Made by a program: the position numbers and the translations under genes
Shown here: positions 35,065 through 44,916 of the stretch, piece after piece
Layout of the letters: each line of letters begins with the position of its first letter
Numbering within the stretch: the stretch's first letter is position 1
From: Artocarpus heterophyllus
Taxonomy: Eukaryota; Streptophyta; Magnoliopsida; Rosales; Moraceae
Assembly: GCA_025403435.1 (NCBI GenBank)
Contig: CM046354.1
Location: 24,772,728-24,836,727, forward strand
Length of the DNA: 64,000 nt
Direction of reading: 5' to 3'
Notes under the pieces: generated by a model
What the model was told of the DNA's origin: nothing
What the model saw: only the letters and a program-made list of their open reading frames with translations
The model's database searches: none

Positions 35065-38000
35065 TTAAAAACAAAACAAATGCGGATACAATTCCCGCAT
35101 ACTCGACTCTAATTCCCAAGTGGCTTCATCAACCCCGTGATGCTGCCACACGACCTTTACCAACGGTATCTCACGACGACGCAAGCTAATCACTTTCCGA
35201 TCGATGATCTGAATCGGCACTTCTTCGTACGTCGTATCCTCCTGAACCTGCACATTGCGAAACGATACTATCTTATCCTGCTCAGGTGGACACTTCCTAA
35301 GCATAGACACATGAAACACATCGTGCACATGAGAAAGTTCGGGCGGAAGATCAAGCCTATAAGCGACCACACCAACACGCTGAGTGATCTCGAACGGCCC
35401 AATATACCTCGGCGCGAGTTTCCCACTCACCCCAAACCGCATAGTTCCCTTACGAGGTGACACCCTCAAGAGAACAAAATCTCCAACCGCGAACTCTAAG
35501 GGTCTGCGTCTCCTATCCGCGTAGCTCTTCTGCCGACTCTGAGCTGCTCTCAACCGATCCCGAATCACCGCGACTTTCTCGTTGCTATCACGAATCTCAT
35601 CTGGCCCAAGAATAACTCGATCCTCCGGCTCAGCCCAACACACAGGTGATCGACACGGCCGCCCATACAACGCCTCAAATGGTGCCATACCGATACTCGC
35701 CTGATAACTGTTGTTGTACGCGAACTCCGCCAAATGCAAACATTGCTTCCAATTCCCGCCGAAGTCCAACGCACAAGCACGCAACATATCCTCGAGAACC
35801 TGAATAACCCTCTCAGACTGCCCATCAGTCTGAGGATGAAACGCCGTACTGAAGTTCAAATCCGTACCCAAAGCTTCCTGAAAACTCCTCCAGTACTTAG
35901 CATTAAACCTGGTATCTCGATCAGAGGTGATGGACAAAGGAACTCCATGCAACCTCACAATGTTCTGCATATACAACTCCCCGAGAATCTTCCTGGAACA
36001 CGTCGACCTAAACGGAATGAAATGCGCCGATTTCGTCAACCTGTCAACCACAACCCAAACTGCATCATGCCGCTGCTCCGTCCTCGGCAAACCTGTGAGG
36101 AAATCCATCGTCACATGCTCCCATTTCCACCCTGGAATAGGAAGCGGCTGAAGTTGACCTGCAGGCTTCTGATGCTCAGCTTTCACCTGAAGACACGTCG
36201 AACACTTAGCCACGTACTCGCGAACATCTTTCTTCATGCCTCTCCACCAATAGTGCCTCTTCAAATCACGATACATCTTGGTGCTCCCCGGATGAATAGC
36301 AAACTGAGACCTATGAGCTTCATCTAGAACGGCTTTCGTCACCTCGGCGATAACTGGAACTGCAAGACGCTCCCGGAAGTACAACGATCCATCTGCATGC
36401 ACGCTCCATTCCTCGAACTGCTCCCCGTTCTGAATCCGCGACCACATCCCCTGCAAATGTCGATCCTGCCACTGACCTTGCTTCACCATCCGAACAAGAG
36501 CTGGAGTCGCTTCCACATGATACAACAAAACTCGATCACCGTCGTCATGATACTGTAGCCGATACTCACTCACTGTCGCATCCCTGCTCCAGTCCTCAAA
36601 AATTAAACAAGCGAGAATCCCTGAAGACTTCCTGCTAAGCGCGTCCGCTACCACATTAGCTTTCCCGGGATGATACTGCAACGCGAAATCATAATCCTCC
36701 ATGTACTCTACCCATCTGCGCTGCCTCAAGTTGAGATCCCTCTGAGTGAACAAATGCCTCAAACTCTTATGATCGGAGAAGACCTGAAACGATGCTCCAT
36801 ACAAGTAACATCTCCAAATCTTCAGCGCGTAGATCACCGCTGCAAGCTCTAAATCGTGAGTAGGATAATTTCGCTCGTGAGGTCGTAGCTGTCTCGATCC
36901 GTACGCAACCACACGTCCATGCTGCATCAACACGCATCCAAGTCCGCGCCCTGAAGCATCAGCATAAACCTCATACGGCTCGTCACTACTAGGAATAACT
37001 AATACTGGAGCTGAAGTCAACCGGTTCTTCAATTCCTGAAAAGCAGACTCACAATCTTCATCCCACTCAAACCTGACGTTTTTCCTGATCAACCTCGTCA
37101 ACGGAGCTGCAATCTTTGAAAAGTCCTTTACAAATTTCCTGTAATATCCAGCAAGACCTAAGAAGCTGCGAATCTCCGCTACATTCCTTGGTCGTTCCCA
37201 CTCCAATATAGCTTCAATCTTGGACGGATCCACTGAAATACCATGCTCCGAGATGACATGACCCAGAAACTTGACCTCAGTCAACCAGAACTCACACTTT
37301 TCCCTCTTAGCATACAACTGGTGCTCCCGCAAAGTCTGAAGCACGATCCGAAGATGCTGCTCATGCTCCTCCCATGTCTTAGAATACACAAGAATATCAT
37401 CGATGAACACGATCACAAACTGATCCAGATATGGCCGAAATATCCTGTTCATCAAATCCATAAAAGCTGCTGGAGCATTCGTCAACCCGAAAGACATAAC
37501 CAGAAACTCGAAGTGCCCATACCGAGTCCTAAAAGCTGTCTTGGGAATATCCTCTTCCTTGATTCTGAGCTGATGATAACCTGAACGCAAATCAATCTTT
37601 GAGAAGTATCGCGAACCTCCCAACTGATCAAATAGCTCATCAATCCTAGGCAAAGGATACTTGTTCTTCACCGTAACACGATTCAGCTGCCGATAATCCA
37701 CACATAACCTGAGAGTCCCATCGTGCTTCTTAGCGAACAAAACTGGTGCTCCCCACGGAGATGTGCTATTCCGAATATATCCTTTATCAGCAAGCTCCTG
37801 AAGTTGCTTCCTCAATTCCTTCATTTCTGCCGGCGCCATCCGATAAGGTGCCATAGAAATCGGTGATGTCCCTGGAAACAACTCGATACCAAACTCAATC
37901 TCCCGATTCGGTGGTAACCCTGATAACTCGTCGGGGAAAACATCCTCGAACTCATCAACCACCGGAATCGCTACACTACTACTGGAAACATAGGGCTCGC

Positions 38001-38673
38001 AATCCAGATTGGCAAGAAAAGCAAAACAATCTAGATTCCTTCGCCCTCCTAGACATGACTTCATGAGACGCTCACTCATTAGCCAATCACCACCACCCTG
38101 GTAAGTGATTACCGTCCCACTATCAGACACTAGGGTCACTTTTCTAAGTTGGCAGTCCACAACTGCACTATACCTGGACAACCAGTCCATCCCTAAAATC
38201 ACATCATAGGAACTCATGGGGAGTACAATCAAATCACTTTTCAAAATCTCATCCCCAATCTTTATTTTACAAGATTTACACATACAATTCACACACACCC
38301 GCCCCAAGGGAGAAGTTATAACTAGGGGTTCATTAAACTCTTCTACTTCTAATCCCAAGGCATGTACAAAAGAACTCGAAATGAGAGAATGAGAGGCACC
38401 GGTATCAAATAAAACGCGAGCTAGAGATCTAGAAACCAAAACCATACCATCGACAACCGCGTTGCCAATCTGAGAATCTGACCCTCCAGATGCCATTGCA
38501 TGAACCTGCACTGGCGCCTTCCCTTTTCCTCTACCGACATTGCTGGGTCCTGCATTACTCGGCCGATACTGCTGAGATGGAGATGACTGCACACTACCTG
38601 TACTCGGAGCTCTATACTGAGGAACACTGCGCTGAAAATACTGCGGCTGCTGTCCCCGTGCCGGATATGAGAA
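35065..38673 (-). CDS. Ty3/Gypsy pol polyprotein
   Basis: The frame is open from the codon after the gag/pol TAA (38,676-38,674) down to the stop at 35,065, about 1,200 residues and uninterrupted. Domains in order, numbered from the GTG at 38,592: aspartic protease with D-T-G-A-S-H-S at about residue 63; reverse transcriptase with [10 protein letters not shown] and catalytic F-I-D-D-I-L-V-Y-S; RNase H with Y-A-D-A-S and S-D-H-K-S-L; integrase with an HHCC zinc region (C-S-T-C-L-Q), the D-R-L-T-K-S-A-H-F segment, S-D-R-D-T-R-F and [10 protein letters not shown]; and a C-terminal chromodomain-like stretch ([12 protein letters not shown]). All catalytic residues look present. The proteins would copy element RNA and integrate the DNA. 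Expression depends on how the upstream TAA is handled. Confidence 0.95.
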   Translation of the reverse strand, partial: FSYPARGQQPQYFQRSVPQYRAPSTGSVQSSPSQQYRPSNAGPSNVGRGKGKAPVQVHAMASGGSDSQIGNAVVDGMVLVSRSLARVLFDTGASHSLISSSFVHALGLEVEEFNEPLVITSPLGRVCVNCMCKSCKIKIGDEILKSDLIVLPMSSYDVILGMDWLSRYSAVVDCQLRKVTLVSDSGTVITYQGGGDWLMSERLMKSCLGGRRNLDCFAFLANLDCEPYVSSSSVAIPVVDEFEDVFPDELSGLPPNREIEFGIELFPGTSPISMAPYRMAPAEMKELRKQLQELADKGYIRNSTSPWGAPVLFAKKHDGTLRLCVDYRQLNRVTVKNKYPLPRIDELFDQLGGSRYFSKIDLRSGYHQLRIKEEDIPKTAFRTRYGHFEFLVMSFGLTNAPAAFMDLMNRIFRPYLDQFVIVFIDDILVYSKTWEEHEQHLRIVLQTLREHQLYAKREKCEFWLTEVKFLGHVISEHGISVDPSKIEAILEWERPRNVAEIRSFLGLAGYYRKFVKDFSKIAAPLTRLIRKNVRFEWDEDCESAFQELKNRLTSAPVLVIPSSDEPYEVYADASGRGLGCVLMQHGRVVAYGSRQLRPHERNYPTHDLELAAVIYALKIWRCYLYGASFQVFSDHKSLRHLFTQRDLNLRQRRWVEYMEDYDFALQYHPGKANVVADALSRKSSGILACLIFEDWSRDATVSEYRLQYHDDGDRVLLYHVEATPALVRMVKQGQWQDRHLQGMWSRIQNGEQFEEWSVHADGSLYFRERLAVPVIAEVTKAVLDEAHRSQFAIHPGSTKMYRDLKRHYWWRGMKKDVREYVAKCSTCLQVKAEHQKPAGQLQPLPIPGWKWEHVTMDFLTGLPRTEQRHDAVWVVVDRLTKSAHFIPFRSTCSRKILGELYMQNIVRLHGVPLSITSDRDTRFNAKYWRSFQEALGTDLNFSTAFHPQTDGQSERVIQVLEDMLRACALDFGGNWKQCLHLAEFAYNNSYQASIGMAPFEALYGRPCRSPVCWAEPEDRVILGPDEIRDSNEKVAVIRDRLRAAQSRQKSYADRRRRPLEFAVGDFVLLRVSPRKGTMRFGVSGKLAPRYIGPFEITQRVGVVAYRLDLPPELSHVHDVFHVSMLRKCPPEQDKIVSFRNVQVQEDTTYEEVPIQIIDRKVISLRRREIPLVKVVWQHHGVDEATWELESSMRELYPHLFCF

Positions 38674-39657
38674 TTACTGAGGAGAAAACTGCGGATACTG
38701 CAACTGCGGGTACTGCGGAGGCGGAGGTAGGGTCTGAGGCTGAGGCTGAGACGAACGACTGGCATCCTCCCCGGTCTGCGATCCAAGACGAGCACTCCTG
38801 ATCGGGCAATTCCTCTTGATGTGTCCGGGCTGCTGACAGAAATGACAATGAAAGCTGTAGGGGTTGCTGCGCCCGCTGCCAGACGAACTGCTACTGCCAC
38901 TGGTCGCACCGCCTTGCTTGCCTTTCCCCGGAGCTGGACGACTACTGATGCTCTTCCTGCCACTCCTCTGCGGTCCTCCTGAAGCCTTGGCTCGGTCCTC
39001 ACAATACTGCACGTAATCATTCTCCACGGAGATCGCCGACGACACAAGCTCTCCGAAACTCCTAAGCCGTAGAGCAACCAACTGCCGCCGAATAGGAGCC
39101 TTGAGTCCTTCCTGGAACTTGATGCATTTCTCGCGCTCCGATGCCACAGCTGATGGAGCAAACCTAGCCAACTCGCTAAACTTTGCCTCGTACTCCCGAA
39201 CTGACATATCACCCTGCTGCAATCTATAAAACTCAGCTGCTTTCTGATCTCTATACCCCTGCGGAAAATACCGATCATAGAATAGATCCTCGAACTTGTC
39301 CCAACCGATATCGCCACCGCGCTCCAGACGCTTAGTTTGTTTCCACCAGGTGTTAGCGCCACCCTCGAGCTTATACGCCGCAAACTCCACACGATACTCC
39401 TCAGGCACACCAAGGGTATCAAGATGCTTCAAGATCGAATCCAACCAATACTCTGCTAACTGCGGATCCCCATTGCCATCAAAAGTCGGAATAGATGCCC
39501 GCCGAAATTCCTTAAAGAAGGCATGCCGACTACCAACACTGGAGTCTTCCGGTCTAGTCCTGGCTGCCATCTGCCGGAAAGCCGCAATCATAGACCTCAT
39601 CAGGCCCTCATCATTTCCGAACTCGGCGTCAGCTGTCGAACGACGTCTAGGTGCCAT
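38674..39657 (-). CDS. Ty3/Gypsy gag (capsid-nucleocapsid)
   Basis: A 327-residue gag starts at the ATG at 39,657, about 90 bp past the primer site. It has the retrotransposon gag fold (D-G-N-G-D-P, A-E-Y-W-L, W-W-x-Q-x-K-R-L, W-D-x-F-E-D-L-F, E-Y-E-A-K-F-S-E-L), then a Ser/Gly-rich linker and a CCHC zinc knuckle C-H-F-C-Q-Q-P-G-H-I-K-R-N-C at residues 271-284. A Pro/Gln/Tyr-rich tail ends in TAA at 38,676-38,674. The frame continues open past this stop into pol, and the same P-Q-Y-rich composition carries on, so the stop lies within one gag-pol frame. Gag would form the cytoplasmic particle that packages element RNA. Confidence 0.94.
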   Translation of the reverse strand: MAPRRRSTADAEFGNDEGLMRSMIAAFRQMAARTRPEDSSVGSRHAFFKEFRRASIPTFDGNGDPQLAEYWLDSILKHLDTLGVPEEYRVEFAAYKLEGGANTWWKQTKRLERGGDIGWDKFEDLFYDRYFPQGYRDQKAAEFYRLQQGDMSVREYEAKFSELARFAPSAVASEREKCIKFQEGLKAPIRRQLVALRLRSFGELVSSAISVENDYVQYCEDRAKASGGPQRSGRKSISSRPAPGKGKQGGATSGSSSSSGSGRSNPYSFHCHFCQQPGHIKRNCPIRSARLGSQTGEDASRSSQPQPQTLPPPPQYPQLQYPQFSPQ

Positions 39658-39747
39658 TCTCTCACTTCTGAAAACAAAATTTGGACTGTCAGAGGTATTT
39701 CATTGTCAAACCTATGTGTGCACAATTCCCAAGGTTCATAACCTTGA

Positions 39748-39759
39748 GCTCTGATACCA
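39748..39759 (-). other. primer-binding site, tRNA-iMet type
   Basis: The minus strand reads TGGTATCAGAGC, a full match to the usual initiator-methionine tRNA primer site, three bases from the 5' LTR (39,763-41,923). Confidence 0.95.
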
Positions 39760-39762
39760 TTC

Positions 39763-41923
39763 TGTCACGCCCCGGAGTACGGGAGGTGACGTGGCGGAAT
39801 ATTTAGATTAATTAAAAGAGAGTTTAATTGAAAACCGAGAGTTTGAGAATCAAATTAAATAAAAATTAAGAAGATTTTCCACCACATTTGATAAAAGAAT
39901 TTATAAATATTAAGCAAATAATAATAATTGAATAAAAACCGCGAATATGGGTTCCACAACCCACAACTTGTGCACACACATGGATCTGACAATATCACAA
40001 ATACAATTACAGTCCAAGTACAAATAAAGTTAAGTCTTACATGCCTTGATTAATAAATACAGATTGTAAATAAATTCTCCTATTGCTCCTGAGTTCGGTC
40101 CGAAGAATCTTCTCCAAACCTAAATGGGAAACCACCTAGAAGGGGGGCAAATTTAAAAACAGATAAAACGTGAGCGAAAGGCTCAGTAGGACTAAGTTTT
40201 ATAAAATAATTTAATGCAAAGAAACATAGCATTATCAGGATTTATACGGAAAGAAACTCGAATAAATAAATAAATAAATTGAGTAGAGCCGTTCTGACAC
40301 AGAACAGTCTACTCGTCAAATCAAAACACCAGTTTACACTTACCTAGGCAAACCATGATATCACCACCGTAGTGGCCTAGCTGGGTTTCGGGACCTGCCC
40401 CCAAGGTCGATCACGACCCGATCTCTGATATGGCATCATGCCCATGTGTTTATTATCATTATCATTCAAAACCCAATTACCGAGTGTTGTCAATTACATT
40501 CATTATGAAATTCATTTCATGTCACGGTATATAAAAATATAACCGATAAAATTATTTTCAAACAATCGTTGAAAACATTTTGATAGAAATCATTTTCAAA
40601 GCCAAATCATTTCAAAACCAGGCTACCAAAGAAATAGGATAGAAGTCCTACCTCAGTACTCGTGCCGGTACCCCACACCGTAATCCCGATCCGCTATACG
40701 TTAGCTCCACGGAACCACGAACAATCCTAGATACAAACTAAGTCGTTCAATATCTAGTTCGAAACATTCTATGTTACTAAATCATTTCATGATGTCCTAG
40801 TGTGCCATTTGTATTATTAAAATCATCCTATAAGGTTGGGATTTAAATCAGGGTTCAAAACAGTGAAATCGGGTAAAAATCACAAAATTTTCCATGCCTC
40901 GGTCGGCCTGCCGGACGCCCTGCTTTGGCCTGCCGAACTGTACAGTTCGGCCTGCCGGAAGCAAAGTTCGGCCTGCCGAACATGTCCCCAGATTCGGCCT
41001 GCCGATCGGAAGAACACCGGCCTGCCGATCATGAACTTCGGCCTGCCGAACATGAACTTCGGCCTGCCGAACTGGGAAAATCCAGAAATCCCAGCCACGG
41101 GTTTCTCGATCCCCAAAATCCAAATCTGAATTCCAACCTGTTTTTCTCAATTCCCAGGCATGAAAAATAACTATAGTTGATAGAAAAACATTCTAAAACA
41201 TGCTTGGAATCATTTAAACAACATTTGAACTCAAAATCCTCAAAAATCCGAAAATGAGAAAAAGAGGAGAAAAATAAAAATCTTGGATTCAATCCGTTTT
41301 TCTTCAATCTAGGTTTAGATTCTAGTTGTTCTAAGCTCATTTAACACAAATCCACGGTTTTCTAAGCTTAAACAAACTTAGATTTCAAAAACACACAAAA
41401 TCGAAAATTTTGAAAAAAGTTTAGAAATTTCGAATCTAACCTCGAATCGAAGCTTCAATCCGCGTTCTCGGTTGCCGAATCACGTCCCCGAGCTTCCTCC
41501 TTGCTGTTCTGAAGCTTGGATTCGAATGGAAATCAAAAATTTGAGAGAGATTGAGAGAGAGAGAGGCTGCCGAGAGGTATCAAGAGGAAGAGAGAGAGAG
41601 AGAGATTTCGCGTGAGTGAGGAGAGAGAGAGAGAAAAGAGAAATAAATAGAGAAAATCGGTGGGCGGTTTTACTGTGCGAAAACCATGTGCCGCCCACGG
41701 TTTTGTAAAACGGAGTATTTTTAACATTTTACAAATTGTTGTGTTTTAAAACTCAAAACATCATTTTAAATCAATAAGAAATCTTTTGAACACATCAATT
41801 TAACAAAACAACCAAAAACTAAAAATCCAACCAAATAATCTAATTAAAGTTAAAACTTTAATTATGGCACACTAATTCATCATTTACATTACATTAACAT
41901 TAAATAAATTTCGGGACGTTACA
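39763..41923 (-). repeat. 5' LTR of young Gypsy element
   Basis: 2,161 bp, nearly identical to 32,858-35,016. The few differences I see are mostly C/T or G/A, plus a couple of one-base length changes near 40,146. Confidence 0.97.
40904..41069. repeat. eight-unit palindrome array, second LTR copy
   Basis: Same array as 33,997-34,162, shifted by 6,907 bp, with one substitution in the second unit (TGGCCTGCCG at 40,926). Confidence 0.93.
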
Positions 41924-43930
41924 GCACTCGACCTCAAGAAAGCTATTACTGAGGAAGTGAAATCTATTGAAAGACATGATATAAGCTCTAGAACACCCGA
42001 CATCGTATCAGGAGTTTCTGACGGAAATGGAACAATCACCGTTTACTCAAACGGTGGTAGACACTGACAAACCACCCAAGTTCCATACACCTACTCTTCT
42101 AATGTTTGATGGCATGACTAATCTACATAAACATGTGGTTCAAATTTAATAGCTGATGCATAAAACCAACCTTTTAAAGGAGTCACGAGATGTGAAAATA
42201 TGCAAGATTTTCCCTTAAGACCTCAAGGGGTTTGCTTTAAAGTGGTTTTCTCAAATGAAACCAGCCTCTATTGGCACATTCAAGCAACTCAGTAAGCAGT
42301 TTTTAGAAAGCTATTTGGCCCACATCGGCAAAAATCATCATCCGAGGACTTGGGCAATGTAGCGAATCACTGAAGGATTACATCAATTGTTTTAGCTAGG
42401 TCTTGCAGGGATACCGAGCTTTCATGATTCGGTCGCTCTCTTTGTGCTCAAAAGGGGACTCCGCCTCGGGTCAACGTTCTTGAAGAAGATATGCAACGGG
42501 CGACTGAGGATGAGTGTGGAGGCACTGGCTCATGCACAAGGCCGTATTGACTTTGAACAAATTGAAAAGATCACTAGAATGGAAAAGCCTAACTTCGATT
42601 GACGTGAATTCCATTGTTAGAACCCCAACAAGTCGATAGGTCATCTAAGGGCTACAACAGGAACGACCAACTAACACTGGAAAAGCAACTTTCAAGGTCT
42701 CATCGCTTTGGTTAATCACTTGAGCAGATGGATGCAACAATGTAAGCCAGAGAGGAGACAAGAGTCTCCTACAAAATACGCCCCCAATATAGTAGCCGAA
42801 GAACCCGTCATGCATTTGCAAGGAAAAGATTACATTCGATGGCCTAAGAAAATAACAGTATGAAGTAATATTGTGAATTCAACCGGAATCATGGACACAC
42901 AACAATTGATTGTAAAGCGCTTTGGCTTGAGATAGCTGAGCTGTTGTAGAAGAGATATCTCTAAGCATTCTAAAGTGAAAAAAGGGCAAATACCTATGGA
43001 TTGGATGGCGGACAAGACAAACGGGGCCAAAGGAAATCTCCATCACTTCCTCCAATGTAGAAGGTGGTGGAGCTATAACTGGAGGTTCCATCCTCTATGG
43101 TGATTCCTGCTCTTTAGCTTGGAATCATCTCAAACATGCAAAGGCTCCACTCATCATAGATATATCATCTAACTCCCTGGTTGATCATGTCATTTCTTTC
43201 CACAAAAAGAGGCTGTGGAGTTAAGCAGGCCTCATAACGATGCCTTAAATCATATCCCTTCTAGTTGCAAACTACCAAATCACCCACATTCTAGTCGATA
43301 TCGGAAGTTCTACTGATAATATCTTTATGACCACTTTAGAAGATATGGACACCGATAAGTCACAATTTTAGAGGGCAACAATGACCGTCGTCGGGTTCAA
43401 TGGCTAGCCGATTGTCACAGTTGGTCAAATTCAACTTCTAATCTTCATTGGAGGGGAAAATAAGCTGACTACTTTCCTGGTCATGGACTACCCTTCTGCC
43501 TACAACATTTTGCTGGGAGGACTATGGATTCTCTTGTTTAAAGCTGTACCCTCCACTTACCACTAGGTGATTAGGTTCCCTACAAAGCGAGGCATCTGGA
43601 TATGAAAGGTGACCAAGAAGTAGCTCAAGAGTGCAACCTCACTGCCCTCAAACTCAAAAACAAGGTCTTATAGCAATTACATGTGGCGAACAAGTTGGGG
43701 AGCGAGTCGTAATTTAAACTAAAAGGGTCATGTATCAAAGAGCTTGATGAAATACAAATCGATCCTGCATACCTTGATCGAGTCGTCAATATAGAATCTT
43801 TATTGTATCCTGAGGTACTAACTAAACTAATTCATTTTCTTAAAACTGATTGAGACTGCTTTACCTGGTCACATGTATTCATGCCTGGAATCGAAATTGT
43901 TTCCCCTCACCTATGCACATCGCCTGCCGT
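41924..43930 (+). pseudogene. Tat-like Gypsy relic, right part (gag, protease, RT start)
   Basis: This continues the relic split by the young element; the first five bases are its GCACT duplication. Frame pieces broken by many stops and shifts show, in order: a gag core near 42,110-42,420 (F-D-G-M-T-N, F-A-L-K-W-F, I-G-T-F-K-Q-L-S-K-Q-F), a zinc-knuckle-like C-E-F-N-R-N-H-G-H-T-T-I-D-C near 42,870-42,915, and an aspartic-protease region near 43,295-43,600 (V-D-I-G-S-S in place of the usual D-x-G-S-S; P-S-A-Y-N-I-L-L-G). The start of the reverse transcriptase leader follows near 43,760-43,915 (F-T-W-S-H, then M-P-G-I-E in another frame). This order and wording fit the Tat/Ogre-Retand group. 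The polymerase itself is missing. Confidence 0.78.
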
Positions 43931-44916
43931 CTAGAGCAGCATCGTCGTCATCCCCCAACCCAACCTCTTTCCCTCACCCTCACCCACGACAGCTAGAACC
44001 CGCCCCATGTAGTCTAGCAATGGTCAGACCGCCATCCAGCCTTTGCCGATCGGCCCAGCAAGCCCATCCATGGACCTCTACCCGATCTTCACTTCCCTCG
44101 TCCTCCCCCCATCCTCGTCACTCTTACCCTGTCTCCCAACCAAATCGAGAGAGAAAGAGAGGGGAGAAGATATTGAAACTAACGATAAGATGACATTTAA
44201 ACAACACCACTAAATGATTTCAAAATGTTTCATGCAATCGTGAGCTGTTTATGTGTCTCACTTTCAGTGGTAGTTTTACCCTTGTCTAATGCACTTGTTG
44301 GTATCGTTGTAACATGCACAATACACATGGCTTTAGCAGAAATCATCGACTAACGTTTGGTACTTAACGACAACTTCCAAAAAAAAAAAGGAATAATAAG
44401 CATAAGATGCAAAATCAAAATGTAGAAGAAAAAAACTCTCTTCTTGGCTGTTCACTAAATTATCAAATTCGACACATAACCATGTTGTAATTTCTAAAGA
44501 AAAATTGTGAACAAATTAGAAAAAGAAAAAACAAAAACAAAATTCGAAAAAAAAAAAGAAAAAAGAAAGATTATTTAAACAGATGCTTCCGAAGATACAC
44601 ACCCATCTCATTCTCACCGTGGATAGTTACTTTTAAAGGTCTAGCAACAACAAGATTATGAAGTATAGAATCTAACAAGATGATAGCACAAAAGGGGAGG
44701 TAAAATAATAAAAGAGAAACAAACATTTTTTTAAAATAAAAAAATCTAGAGGACAGATCTGAAATAAATTACTATATTGTATGCCAATCCAAATATTTTT
44801 TTCTTCTTCTTAGAATATATATCTCAGGTGTATTTGTTTCTTTTAGCATGATATCCCTTTTAAAACTCTTATGTCATAATTGTGTTTCATTTTGTCTAAA
44901 AATACAGTTTATTAAT
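43931..44916. other. C-rich tract then AT-rich sequence, no gene
   Basis: A Ser/Pro-coding C-rich tract (to about 44,140) with a GA-rich tail, then AT-rich sequence with A-runs. The tract resembles in composition the core at 27,190-27,570 but I saw no shared unique sequence. I find no supported gene. Confidence 0.45.

Larger units (their letters stand above)
32858..41923 (-). mobile_element. young, nearly intact Ty3/Gypsy element (chromovirus-like)
   Basis: A 9.07-kb element on the minus strand, bounded by GCACT duplications. Its LTRs (32,858-35,016 and 39,763-41,923) differ at only about ten positions by eye. It has a tRNA-iMet primer site, a polypurine tract, and gag and pol in one frame broken by one TAA. 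The domain order protease, reverse transcriptase, RNase H, integrase is that of Ty3/Gypsy. The pol C-terminus carries a chromodomain-like segment, pointing to the Del/Tekay branch of chromoviruses (inference). It is inserted in the leader/gag region of the Tat-like relic. The LTR similarity implies insertion very recently relative to every other element here. Confidence 0.96.

Noticed and set aside
35734..36327. 197-residue plus-strand frame.
   Set aside because: It is antisense to the integrase part of the intact Gypsy pol frame; a shadow of the GC-richer coding sequence.
38421..39422. 333-residue minus-strand frame overlapping gag and pol.
   Set aside because: It is the alternative frame of gag, Arg/Ser-rich with no gag motifs; the true gag frame carries the zinc knuckle.
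43873..44193. 106-residue Ser/Pro-rich frame.
   Set aside because: It runs from the tail of the Tat relic in a shifted frame into a low-complexity tract; no family resemblance.
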